Assembly: GCF_000003195.3 (NCBI RefSeq)
Contig: NC_012871.2
Span: forward strand, 45,765,110-45,829,109
Direction: 5' to 3'
Source: Sorghum bicolor
Taxonomy: Eukaryota; Streptophyta; Magnoliopsida; Poales; Poaceae
DNA length: 64,000 nucleotides
Part shown: one piece after another, positions 37,124 through 47,863 of the stretch
How positions within the stretch are numbered: the first letter of the stretch is position 1
Layout: each line of letters starts with the position of its first letter
The notes under the pieces: generated by a model
Database searches by the model: none
What the model was told of the DNA's origin: nothing
Seen by the model: the letters and a program-made list of their open reading frames with translations, nothing else
Program-made: the position numbers and the translations under genes

Positions 37124-38119
37124 TTGAATCTTGCTATTATCTTGTATTATACTTTTATACTTTTATTCTTTTATCTTTTTATTTTTATCTTTATCGATAA
37201 CTCAAATTCCATACCTATTATTAAATTCTTTGCACCTTCGGAGACCAGCCATAGACCATGGGAGTCAACACGTTCTGCCCCTAATTTTGATCTGTGTCCG
37301 GAGTTGATTGCAATAGGTCAAAACCAACCCTTTTCTATAGCTGAGGTCCTATCTTTTAATCAAGAAGATAATGCACTTTTAGCTACACCTAGGGAATCTG
37401 TTAATCTTTTTATAAATTCTGGTTTAGACCTAGCCCTGCAAGACCATGTTTTTCCTAGATATTTTCACATTGGTCTTAATCATATAACCTTTGGTAGAGT
37501 CATTCTTTCTTTATCTATTAGTAAAGGAAGGTATGTCTTCATTTGTGGACATCCTTCTTGTACTAGCCTTCAAAGAATAATCTTAGAGATAGAGAAGGAA
37601 TCATCTCCCAGACGAGGAAAGGAAGTTTCAATAGCCGATTTCGAAACATTTCAGTCCCATGATTCAGCTATCCAACCCATCCTTGAGCTTAATAAATTCT
37701 ACTATGCTCTTTCTCTTGAACCTCCTGATAATCCTATGAATCTATCTAGACATCCCATGCATAAGAAGGAGGATCGAGAAGAGCAACATCAATGGCTAGA
37801 GGGCATTAAAAATCCATGTGCTATCACCATTGAATGGATAGATAAAACAAACTTGAGAGACAATCCTAGAGGAATTTTAAGCATTCATGAAGAATCATCC
37901 TTGGAGTTTGAGAATGAGAGAAACAACAATGAGCATAGAAGTTATTTCATAAATACCTCACCAAGTCCATGCTCATATGCAACATCTCCCCAATCAATTA
38001 GTCTCTCCAACATTACCACATTTGAGATCTCCAACCCCCTCTTCTTTTCTATTTATAAAAACTTTAAAAGGGCAGTTGTCGATGCATATGTCTATAATAA
38101 ATATTGCAGATCTCGTTGA
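37124..38119 (+). CDS. 331-codon open frame of unknown function in element F
   Basis: A long uninterrupted frame starts just after the primer site. I do not recognise the protein. It has no ATG near its start: the frame is open from the primer site and the first in-frame ATG is about 205 codons in (PMNLSRHPMHKK). The first 24 residues are strongly hydrophobic (TFILLFFYLFIFIFI), but this stretch is also what the T-rich leader common after the primer site in such elements would encode, so it may not be translated. The middle (RSAPNFDLCPELIAIGQNQP, HVFPRYFHIGLNHITFGRVI) looks like ordinary folded protein. Element C has no equivalent; its gag starts at this place instead. Translation would need splicing from a leader or a non-AUG start. 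A real retroelement ORF or a gene fragment are both possible. Confidence 0.5.
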   Translation: MNLAIILYYTFILLFFYLFIFIFIDNSNSIPIIKFFAPSETSHRPWESTRSAPNFDLCPELIAIGQNQPFSIAEVLSFNQEDNALLATPRESVNLFINSGLDLALQDHVFPRYFHIGLNHITFGRVILSLSISKGRYVFICGHPSCTSLQRIILEIEKESSPRRGKEVSIADFETFQSHDSAIQPILELNKFYYALSLEPPDNPMNLSRHPMHKKEDREEQHQWLEGIKNPCAITIEWIDKTNLRDNPRGILSIHEESSLEFENERNNNEHRSYFINTSPSPCSYATSPQSISLSNITTFEISNPLFFSIYKNFKRAVVDAYVYNKYCRSR

Positions 38120-39400
38120 GTTAATTGATGGTTCCCCAAGGACAAGCTTAGTGTCCTAAAACAAGCACTTCTAATTATTTGCAACATTGCCTTGTGTATT
38201 GAGCATATAAAGATAATTGTAGAAATATTCCTTCGGGTATTCTTGCCACTAACCTTTCTAGGATTGGAGTAAGAAGATCGGATGAATGACAAGCGCAAGG
38301 TATGCCCAACCAATCATCATGCAACATTAAATTAAATTCATTCAATCTTGAATTTTGCAAAATTCAAGCTTGGGGGAGTACTTTACATAAAACATCCTTT
38401 GCCATGTTGCTATGTTGGTTGTCCTTACCTTTGAGACATGCTCAATTTGTTAAATACTAATCACACTACTTCATCTCCACTTGAGTAGATCTCTATAAAA
38501 GCCATCATGCTACCTTTGTTTATCCTAGTAAGTGTTAGTTTGGAAGTACTGGTCACACTTCCAATGGCATTTAAATTAAGCGTGGTGCTTAGGTTAAATA
38601 GCCTTCCTTAATCTGATTAGACATGGAGTCTAGTTTGGTTACTGAACTAAAAACTGCTTGAGTAGATATTGGTATATTTTGTTGGACTAACCCCTGTAGG
38701 AAAACTTTCAATATCAACCTGGGAAGTCCTGAGATGCAAACTCATTAGAGATGAAGAAAGTGACACATGAAGTTTAACAATTTGCACAAGAAAGACGTAG
38801 CTCATAAGAGATGATTCATGGAGGGTGCCACAAACACGATGCACAACCGCTAAGAAAGGAAAGCTTCCACAAGGTGATACTGTACCATCACTCTTCAAGT
38901 AAGGTAACATCTTAAGGTACTTGACTAACACTTTTATAAGCTCCTCCTTGGTTCTGGCATTCACATAAATAAAGAGACAAACATGTATGATTTATAACTC
39001 CAAATTAACCAACTCAATTAATTCAACATGTTTAGTCCTTTAATCTTTGTTCTTAGTACTACCTTCGTGACCCCACACTCCTAATCATATAAGCTAAAGT
39101 ATTGCACATCCAATCTTTGGAAGATATAAACAAAACATAAATATAGATAGATTATCTTTCCATTAGGTTGAGCCATCTGATCTGACAAATGCTACACTCA
39201 TGATCCATCAACTTTGTCTTGCTCACTATGCTTAAGGTTAGAGAGGAACAAATACACTTTTGGTTCTGTTGGTGTTTTCCACCAACAGGGCCCATGCACT
39301 TGATCTCTACCTTGTCTCTATGAGCAGGAACACTTCGAGCATAATAGGAAGGAGTTTTACAACTCCTAGATTCCACCAAGTGAAGAACTAGGATCTACGA
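38120..39400 (+). other. Non-coding stretch of F with an internal polypurine-like motif
   Basis: No gene seen. At 38366-38380 AAGCTTGGGGGAGTA repeats the element's own polypurine tract. Downstream, 39000-39400 leads into the gag remnant. Confidence 0.6.
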
Positions 39401-40062
39401 GCACAAACACACTGGAGATACTAGACGCTCAGGCAATCACTGCCCTAAGATGCTTGAGGACGTGAACTACATCAACAACAATAACAACTATTACTACAAC
39501 TGTCCTCAACAACATCAAGGTTGGAATCAACAGAGGCCTAATTACTCAGAGAGGTGATCTAGGACGTCCCGTCATCCCGATCTCCATCGGCATGGTGGAC
39601 TTCCCAGAAGCACTCTGCGACTTTGGCTCCAGCGTCAACATTATGCCCAGGGTTGCAGATCGGACACTCAGTTTCCCAAAGGAAATATTGAAGAACCTCT
39701 GCGTCTGAGTTGATACCTTATACGCTCTAGCAAACTTCGTGGTGATAGAGACTGGTACTGAGGAGAGGGTACCCATCATCTTAGGGAGGCCATTCCTAAA
39801 CACCAGAGCTGTCATCTACGCTAATGCTGCCAAGATCAGTTTCTACATCAAGGGAGAGAAGGAGACTTTCCTTCAGGAACAAGACTACACAAATTTCAGA
39901 GCAATCCCGACATGAACCGAGGAAGAGGACCAACAGGAGGAACAGGAATAAGCAAATGTGGACCGAGTCAGCTAAGATGGTCACTGCAGTTCAAGGAGGT
40001 CAAGATCGTCGACTCAAGTCACCTTTCTTGATCAAGAAGGACGACCCTGGTGTTCCAAGAAT
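39401..40062 (+). pseudogene. gag 3' end and first retropepsin-like domain (PR1) of F
   Basis: It begins with a zinc-knuckle remnant (GRSGNHCP-like) and an Asn/Tyr-rich segment (NNNNYYYNCPQQHQGWNQ), then GRPVIPISIGMVDFPEALCDFGSSVNIMP. The catalytic triad is D-F-G rather than D-T/S-G; D-L-G or D-F-G variants are usual in Athila-like gag-proximal proteases. About 60 bases after the catalytic loop are missing compared with element C, and stops follow. VPIILGRPFLNT closes the domain, near 39775. Confidence 0.75.
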
Positions 40063-40620
40063 CGAATGCACAAACAATGGATACTCTTTTTAGAAGACAC
40101 TCTACGACACCGGATCTGACGACAACATAATGGCCGCAGTCACTTATCAGCTCCTGCATGGAACCATGCCCCTACAACCAAGATACATTCAGCTTCAAAT
40201 AATTTTCAGGTCATTGACATAGGAGAAGACGAGTATGATCCATCCACCATCCTTGGAAGACCGTTCCTAAACACTATCAAAGCCATTATCTATATTGGAA
40301 CCGGAGAAGTCCACATGCACTTCCCCTCTAAGAAGGTACGCCACTACTTTAATGATTCTAACTACATAGTTGAAGATTCTAAGCAGGTCAGGACAAGAAG
40401 AAGACAACGCAATCGCAACCAGAGGAGGCAAATCATCAAGGACGGGCGGGTAGACTACGAAGGAGAAGTGATAAGGACTGAAGACATACAACTTGAACAG
40501 AACTGTCCTGAGGAGACCGTAGCACCGAGTCAGGTGTGGAAAGAGAAGATAGTTATACACGAAGAGGAGGCACCGCCGGAACCACCGACTACGCCACCTA
40601 GCGAATCCCAGGACGACTGA
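40063..40620 (+). pseudogene. Second retropepsin-like domain (PR2) of F
   Basis: A stop after GYSF (40093) is followed by KTLYDTGSDDNIMAAVTYQLL with catalytic D-T-G. About 85 bases of the mid-domain are missing relative to C (after YIQLQ), then STILGRPFLNTIKAIIYIG and a basic, then acidic, C-terminal tail ending SESQDD at 40617. The tail is open for about 100 codons. It is clearly a paralogue of PR1 in tandem, not a repeat of the same sequence. Confidence 0.75.
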
Positions 40621-42787
40621 AAACACAAGGAGTCCCATTCGGAGGACTTAAAAACACCGAACGCCTTGCCAAGAGGTAAACTTGGTAGTTATCCTTTTCC
40701 TTTCAATTATTCAATTATAGTTTGCTTAGTTAATCAGGATTCATGCTATCTTGAAAAGAAAATAAAAATGCTAAAAAAATAGTAAGCCCCATGTGAGTAT
40801 GCTCATGGCATAAAACCCATAAGTACATTCACTGTGGTGGCATAAAAATAAAATAAATATTTTTCTGCTTTATAAAAACAAAAATATAAAAACAGGGATT
40901 AATATTTATTAAGGAGTCTCAACATGATAAAGGCTAGATATTTATGCTAACACTTAATCAGTTCCACAAGCTTTGTTGTCTATTTGAGCTCCACAGAATT
41001 TAAGAATCAAGAAGACTAGCAGACGGAGGACATTCTAATCGCTGTCAAAATACTGCTGACTTTCAAACACACCTCTGCCACCTGCTAGCTATATCAAGAG
41101 AAATTACGTCAAAATTCAGCTTGGGGGAGAGCACCCCCATTTATCTCGATAAGTATTTCTATCTATCCTTATACTTATACTATATTAGAATATAAATACA
41201 CATAACTATGAAAAACCAAATAAAGATTTTATGCTTATATATATTTTGCTTAGTATGTTTAATAAATAAATAAAGTGGCTATGCTAATCTGTATCTCATA
41301 AAACTTAAGCATGGATATGATGAATAGTTGCTCTGCCTAATTTGAAAATTTGAAGTTCTCTCTCAAGTTTAGATATAACTGTTATAATTTAAGGCTTGCT
41401 CTAGACCTAAACTTGTGGGATGAAAACTTGATCTGAAGTCTAAGTTGTTAACGGATACGATATGGGAAGGTTGAGCTGCTGTTTATCTATTCCTAGAGAT
41501 GCTAGAATTCTGGAGAATTTTATCTTTGAAAATCTTTAAAATGTTGCATGATGAGTTCCTGTATGATGAGAGTTTAAATTCCTACCACAGCCATATATAC
41601 ATGCTTGCTAGACCTTGAGCCACACATTTACTTTTTACTGCTTATGAGCATTGAGTGTGGTCAAGCTGTGTAGACCCTTAGGAGCTTGTCATGTGGTTAA
41701 AATCAAGATTCACTTGCACGTTCACTCATACATGCTACTTCTACTCTGGAAGTACCATCCACATATATCCACTCATTTCCATCTCCACATTCACCCGAAA
41801 TTATTCTACTCCTAATCCGGGAGAGAATAGCCAAAAACATTTTCCAATCCCTGTTATTCCCTGTGAAATAAATGCTCCAGTTATTTTGGTTACTACCACT
41901 TGCTACATTATTTCAGGAGATGAGTGCTCTAAAAAAAAGAGAGAAGAAGAGAAAGAAAAAAAAATATATATACGAGGAAATAAAAAGGGGCAAGTGCCCA
42001 GAACCTCAAAGAAAAGAAAAAGTGAGACGAGAGGTAAAAATGGACAAGTGTCCGACAATAGAATTAGGGGTGCAAGATACCCACCTGAGAGAAAAAAAAG
42101 AAGAGAGCATCTCATTCTCCTCATAAAGTTTCAAAAGCAAGGAAGGTATGTATCCCCTCAAAGAGCAAAAGTAGAATTAGACTTTCACCATTGTTATCTC
42201 CATCATCACCATACACCATTCACTCGCCACACATGCACATCTTGATTTGACTTATTGACTTGTTTCTCTGGATCCATGGTTTGACTATGCAATAAATGTC
42301 TTGTAAGTATGTATTAGCTGTCTCCCACCTATGAGCTCCAGATATCAGAACCTTATTAGAGTAGGGTGAGAGACAAGGCAACATCACTATGCCTCATACC
42401 AAAAATACCACATACTGTGAGAGAAGACATACATTACTGCCTTGGTAAGGATCCAGAAATACCACAAAAGAGAGATTTGAGAGAATCATACAAGGAATCT
42501 CTGAGTTTTATTTGAAAATCTGCAAAAACCCCAGAGCTATAGCTGATCAAGAATGAGAGACATGGCACCTGACTAGACTGTTCTATCTTTTAACCACTCA
42601 AGACAGAAGTGACGGTTACAAGTCCCATGGTGAAGGTAAAGTAAGTAAGTTTTAAGTCTTGACAGTTTAGTGTAACCCAGAGATGAGATCTTATTTAAAA
42701 GCATGTGTACCGTCAAATTTTTAAAGATATTGCAACTACTTATGATCCATAGCTGAGTCTATCCTTGCTCAGGGACGAGCAAGAGGT
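40621..42787 (+). other. 3' non-coding region of F
   Basis: It matches C's 3' region (58540-57283 and 26115-25276, minus). A second polypurine-like motif (CAGCTTGGGGGAGA) lies at 41117-41130. The bases around 41915-41935 are the unfilled equivalent of D's insertion site in C. No protein-coding gene is supported. Confidence 0.8.
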
Positions 42788-42802
42788 AAGCTTGGGGGAG
42801 TT
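42788..42802 (+). other. Polypurine tract of element F
   Basis: AAGCTTGGGGGAGTT directly precedes the 3' LTR start TGTTGACGG, identical to the tract of C. Confidence 0.9.
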
Positions 42803-44035
42803 TGTTGACGGTCCTTAAGTATCAAATTTAATTATCAAATAAACAAAGAAAAGGATCCAAATGAAATCAACATCTCGACTTAGGGTTTTATCTGACAGAA
42901 TTCCACGAGTTTTGGTGTTTGTTTATTTCTGCAGGGGGTTATCAGGAAATAAGGAAGAAAGGCCCACATGTCGGGATTACATAGAGATATCAACCCACCG
43001 CGCAATTTTCTACCATCTAGAAGACTCCAGAAGCCACGAGACCGAAGCGGAGGCGAAACGGGGCCAGGCCCAGCGCGCCCGCCCTAAGGACCTGGGCGCC
43101 CGCCCACCTGTCGGGTCCAAACAGGACTCTCTTCGCACACGACGTTTCACCAACCTATTGGATCCAGAATAACATAGTACCACCTCGCCTATCGACCCAA
43201 AAACGCATAGAAGGGGAGGACTATATAAGCAGACCCCCTCTGGCCCTGGAGAAGACAAGAAGTTATCATAGAGATTGAGGGGTGCCCTCGAAGGAAAACC
43301 TCTTCTCTAAATAATATTTCTTTTTAGGCTTAGCAACCAATGTAAAGTAGAAATAGATCTTCTAGTTTCTACTAGATTGAGAGAGATAGAGTGGAGGTGT
43401 GGATCGGAGGAAGGCCGGCCTGTCGGTGTCTACTCCGAGTTGTACCTACGGGATCAAGTCTCCTAACCCGAGGCTTGCTTCTAAGATTCTTCAGTAATTC
43501 GACTTCTAATACTAGTAAGTTCTTGTTTTATTGTTCTTTGGTTTATGAGTTTACTTTAATCCTCTTCCGGTTGAGTATTAGAGTAATCACTTGTTAGCGT
43601 AAACGTGGTGTTTAGGCTAGGGTACTCATAGATATCCCCTGACTAGCTGGACCGTGGTAGTAGCGAGGAACGTGACATTTCCGAGTTACCTTTGTAGATC
43701 ACATCTCGTTAGCAGGACGGGTAGGGTTATAGGTGCGGGTCGAACATCCTTTGTGTTGTCTAGATTCCGTGAGCCTCCCCAATAGAACAGTAGATCATCC
43801 TTACCAAGGTTAGAACGAGACTACGGTTGCAGTCTTCTCTATACATCACTCACATCGAGAGACATTCTTTGTAGCCTAAAGGGGTAGTAGCAATAGATTT
43901 GGTTAGTCAGATGCACCCTTTCTCCCAGTGGTAAAAATATAAATACGATAACTCTGGATAACCTCCCGGGTGAAATGCTCACCGATATCCATGCGCTTGC
44001 GGATCATTTTCTAATTGCGTTACCAAATATCAACA
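42803..44035 (+). repeat. 3' LTR of element F
   Basis: 1233 bp, the same length as the 5' LTR, ending TATCAACA, followed by CCCGG. Confidence 0.95.
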
Positions 44036-44280
44036 CCCGGATTGTTGACTCCCTACCAGTTTTGTCTGCTTGTTTTGAAGATTTTTCCACACAAAGAGTT
44101 GACGTGACGAGACCTTCTGACGGGATGTCAGATGGATGCATGAAAAGTTGCGCCTGGCAACTGTACAGCCGCCCTTTGCGCGGTTTGAGAAAAGGAAACC
44201 ATCAATTTGTACGAAAACTCCGCCGCATTAATTGTCGATAATTATTGAAAACCGAAACGTCGCGTCTGCCGTATGGCCCG

Positions 44281-44308
44281 CCCACTTCCCAAGAATGCGG
44301 GAAGTGGG
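44281..44308 (+). promoter_or_regulatory. Perfect 10-bp inverted repeat upstream of the antisense gene's TATA box
   Basis: CCCACTTCCC (44281-44290) and GGGAAGTGGG (44299-44308) are separated by eight bases, ending 17 bases before the TATA box. The symmetry suggests a protein binding site or hairpin. Function is unknown. Confidence 0.6.
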
Positions 44309-44325
44309 AGGGGTGAAGTTGCGGG

Positions 44326-44333
44326 TTATAAGA
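44326..44333 (+). promoter_or_regulatory. TATA box of the antisense gene in E
   Basis: GGGTTATAAGAGC, about 115 bases before the ATG, with a C/T-rich leader in between. This is a normal plant core-promoter layout and shows the gene does not rely on the LTR, which points the other way. Confidence 0.65.
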
Positions 44334-44444
44334 GCTCGACGGTTCCGCCTGTACTGCTTACCCTACCATTGCCTTCAAACCTTCGACTCTTGCCTCCTTC
44401 AATCACCTGCATCTTCCTAACTCAAATCCACTTCCACAACTCCA

Positions 44445-47400
44445 ATGGCGAAGAGCGACTCCAAGAAAAGGGCCGAGCTGATGGCCAAGGAGTGGAAGAA
44501 GTCCCGCAGCACCGCCAAGTCTCTCGGTGACCTCGTCGATATGGGGCTTCTGCACAGCCCGGAGCTCGGCGGCTGGAGAGCGCCGGAAGGAGAGAGCTTC
44601 CCCGACCCCCGTGCCGGTGAGATCGTGGTGTTCGAAGACTTCGTTAAGAGGGGTTTTGGGGTTCCTGTTCATCCCTTTCTTCAGGGTCTTCTTCTTTATT
44701 ATGAGATCGGGATTTGCAATCTGCACCCGAACTCAATCCTTCTTATTTCTACTTTTATCCATTTGTGCGAAGCCTATGTTGGCATAGAGCCGCACTTCGA
44801 CCTTTTCCGCTATCTTTTTTGTTTAAGAAAGAAGAGAGCAGTTGGAGGCTCCAAGGTTGCAGGTGGAGTATACCTCAACCTTCGCGACGGAATGAAAACC
44901 GCTACCTGCACTGTCCATGGAACACTTCCCTGACTGAATGGTACAGGAAGTGGTTCTACATCAGGGAGGAACCGGGCAGCTCCACGTTCTGCGACGTGGG
45001 ATACATCCCTGAGAAGAGGGTGAGCTGGACCGACCGCCCAGAGTTCGACGGTCAAGTGGCGGACCTCATGAAGCTGATCGACTGGTCGCGCCTGGAGGGG
45101 CTTGGCGTGGTCGGCAACTTCATTTGTCGTCGGGTGATGCCCTGTCAGAAGAGGGTGCACTCGGCGTACGAGTATGCCGGAAGCGTGGACCCGACCAGGA
45201 TGCGACCTGAAATCTAGGAGAAGGCGGAGGTACAGCAGCTGCTAAACGAACTGTTCAACTTCGTGGACGGAGGCTTCATCCATGGCAGTGATCGGGTGCA
45301 AGCCTTCAAGTTGGGGCGACCAAAGCCTAAGGTATGTTATTGATTACTTCGCTTTAGCATCTGTATATTGTTTGCAGCTAACTTATCTTTGTTACTTTTG
45401 CAGATCGGAGATGTCGACCGGTGCACAGTGTACGTATCGCTAGCACCAGGAATGGAGAATCCTGCGGGAGAAGATCCGCCGGAAGAAGACGCTGCTCGGT
45501 GTACTCGCTACACCAGCAGTGAGGAGGACCAGGCCCGCCCCATCCCGACCACCGAGGATAGAGTGGCGGGGAAAAGGCCAATGGCCGTGGATCCGTCACC
45601 GGCACCGACACTGCCGGCAGAGAGCAGCCGAGCGCCAAAGCGCCGTCGGTTTGTTCGGATCGACGACGACGAGGAGGAGGAGGAGGCCGTACCGTCGTTG
45701 GTCCGGAGGCCTCATAGCCGTCCGGACAGCGTGCCGGCCACTGCTGATCGGGTGGCCAGCGACCCTCCTGCGCCTCGCGTGGAGGAGTTAGGGGCACAGG
45801 TGCCAATCGGCCGGGCAAGAAGGAGGTTCACCGCGGCCCACCGTCGATCGGACCTGTAAATGTTCGACTTACGTATTTTGGCCATTTTTTTTAGCTGTTG
45901 TTGAAAATATCGCTCTTGTTATGTAGCGCGGCGTCGGACGTCAACCCTGACCAGGCCGCAGAACAGGGGACGGCCGCTCCTGTTGCCGCTGCTGAAGACG
46001 CCGCACCGCAGGTCACAGGGCATCCTGCAGCCGCGGCGGGCACCGAGGACCAATCTGCCCCGACGAGTGCCGCGCCGAGCACTCAGCCGAGGGGTGAGGA
46101 GGCAACAGGGACCCCTCCCCTGAGTACTATTGCAGAGGAGGGGAGCAGAGTCCCGACTCCTCCAGCCGAAGAAGGGAGGGTGCCGACACCGCCCCGAGCA
46201 GGGGCTTCTTCGCCCGTGGGCTCCCCTGGCCCAGACCAGGGACCAGTGATGCCCTCGACCGCAGCCGGAGGCAGTGCGGTGAACGAGGAGCCCCGGGAGG
46301 CCTCCGATGACGACGTGGAGGAGATCCAGGGTCGTCCTCGTGATGGTCGCCAGCACGTCTATGTGTGGCGCCAACGCGGGGACCACTTTATTGGACACGA
46401 GGAGCTCGCGGAGACGGAGGAGGCCGCGAGGGTGGAGCGCGCGGCTAAGCGCCTCGTGGACGAGGTTAAGGTAGGTGGTCCTCTATGTTGCTTGGATAAC
46501 TTTGTGCAGTGTTCCCGTATTCGACATGTGTTCTTTTCGCAGGGTGCAATGCGAACGGTGAAGTACCGAAAACAGTGCTTTGACCAGATCGAAGGAATTG
46601 TGGCCGAGAATAAGGCCTTGTCCGCGGAGGTAGACCGGCTGCGGTCGGAGGTTGGGGAGAAGGTGGCCGAGATGAATGCCCAGGAGGAGCATCATCTCGA
46701 GCTTACCCGTCGCTTGGCCGACCAGTACCGGCAGCGAGAAGGTTAGTCACGCGCTCCGAGCAGCTTTGTGTAGCTGTGTAGTTTGCTTTACTGACCGGGT
46801 TATGATTCACGTAGACTTGGAGGAGGAGGTGGTGTGCCTCCGACAGGAGAAGGAGCAGCTCAGCCAAGAGCTTGCCGGTGCGCTGGAGTCCAGGCGCCGA
46901 GCGGGGGAGGAGTTGGGTCGGAAGGACCGGGAGTTATCTGGTAATACGTGCCACCTCGTTATCTACCGCTTGTCGCCGTTTTGTTTTTTGATATGTCGAG
47001 AATAACGTCCTGCTTGATTTGCAGTGCTCAAGGTGAACGCCAAGAAGCACCTGGATGAGCTGATCAAGGACCGGGACTCCTGGAAGGTCAATTGTTGTAA
47101 GATCTGGAAAGGAGTATCCCCGGTCCTGGATCTGATCAGTCCCGAGCTGCCGGAGAGCCAGCCCCGCGCGCCGAGGTTTACTCCGGTGGAGAAGGCGCAA
47201 CGGGCGTGGCACTGGCTTCAGCAATTTGTGAAGGACACCGGGGAGTTTGCTGGCGCGCATGTCCTTAGCATGGTGCACGCCCACTACCCCCTGGTCGACT
47301 TGACCAGGCTGGAGAAGGGGTACCCCAAGGAGGTCGGCCCGCAGGAGGCGGACGAGCTTCGGGGGGTCTGCTGGACTTGTCGTCGACGGTGATCGGCGAC

Positions 47401-47589
47401 ATCAATCTATGCGGAACGGCCACTCCCCCCGACGAGCCAGGTTCAAACAGGTCGGCCAGGGAGCTGTCAGGCGCGTCTATTGCGGGAGATGGGCGGTCGA
47501 CGCCTGCGGTCTCGACCAGCCAGGCGCCGGTGGCCCCGACCCCTTCGTCCGGGCAGCAGGGCCAGGCGGGTGATCAGCCCGAGCAGTAG
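44445..47589 (+). CDS. Antisense spliced gene of the Tat-like element (Transposase_28-like, coiled coil)
   Basis: Proposed exons are 44445-45331, 45404-45855, 45927-46470, 46543-46741, 46815-46940 and 47025-47589. All introns are GT-AG, 71 to 84 bases long, and all phases join. Exon 1 has the N-terminal Lys-rich start (MAKSDSKKRAELMAKEWKKS), then FEDFVKRGFGVPVHPFLQGLL, EIGICNLHPNSILLIS and KWFYIREEPGSSTF. This is the order seen in 'putative gypsy type transposon' proteins (PF04195, Transposase_28). Exons 2-3 are acidic and Pro/Ala-rich with a nuclear-signal-like APKRRRFVRI. Exons 4-5 are coiled coil (IVAENKALSAEVDRLRSEV). Exon 6 is helical and ends Ser/Pro/Gln-rich. Breaks: a frameshift near 44897, a TAG after MRPEI at 45217 and a frameshift in a G6 run at 47361-47366. 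It is opposite to gag-protease and meets it tail to tail. Biochemical role is unknown. Confidence 0.75.
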
Positions 47590-47669
47590 GCCAATAGGGT
47601 AGTCTGTAGGAAATAGACTAGCGTCTGCCCGTTAGGGTATTTATTGTAAACTTTGTATGTAAAGTTTGT

Positions 47670-47675
47670 AATAAA
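47670..47675 (+). promoter_or_regulatory. Poly(A) signal of the antisense gene
   Basis: AATAAA lies 81 bases after the proposed stop, preceded by TTGTATGTAAAG-like near-upstream sequence. It ends before the convergent gag-protease frame at 47864. Confidence 0.65.
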
Positions 47676-47863
47676 GTTTGCTTTTGTCATGACTGTTATT
47701 TTGAGCGCTGTACAATTATCTGAGTGACGTGCCACTGTATTTGACTTTGTAGTCGCTAAGAGCTTCCGGTGCAGAAGGCTTTCCGAGTTCTGCGTGTAAC
47801 AAAGTATGGGCAAAAAATAGAAACCTTTATTATTGACAGCTATAAGATATTTACAAGCGAAAG

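Larger units (their letters stand above)
35841..44035 (+). mobile_element. Element F: non-autonomous Athila-like LTR retrotransposon
   Basis: Two LTRs of 1233 bp each (11 differences by eye) begin TGTTGACGG and end TATCAACA. TSD is CCCGG at 35836-35840 and 44036-44040. The primer site is tRNA-Asp type, the polypurine tract AAGCTTGGGGGAGTT. Internally it has a 331-codon open frame of unknown function, the 3' end of gag, two retropepsin-like remnants and about 2.2 kb of non-coding sequence. No RT or integrase. It shares the gag-PR1-PR2 cassette, the 3' region and the first part of the LTR with element C. Confidence 0.95.

Noticed and set aside
41691..42245. 184-codon ORF in F's 3' region, and its counterpart in C at 25805-26071
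   Set aside because: The frame is not kept between F and C, and the basic stretch comes from an A/G-rich run. Treated as non-coding.
45378..46398. Minus-strand ORFs opposite the antisense gene of E
   Set aside because: Shadows of GC-rich exons 2 and 3; composition and frame follow the + strand codons.
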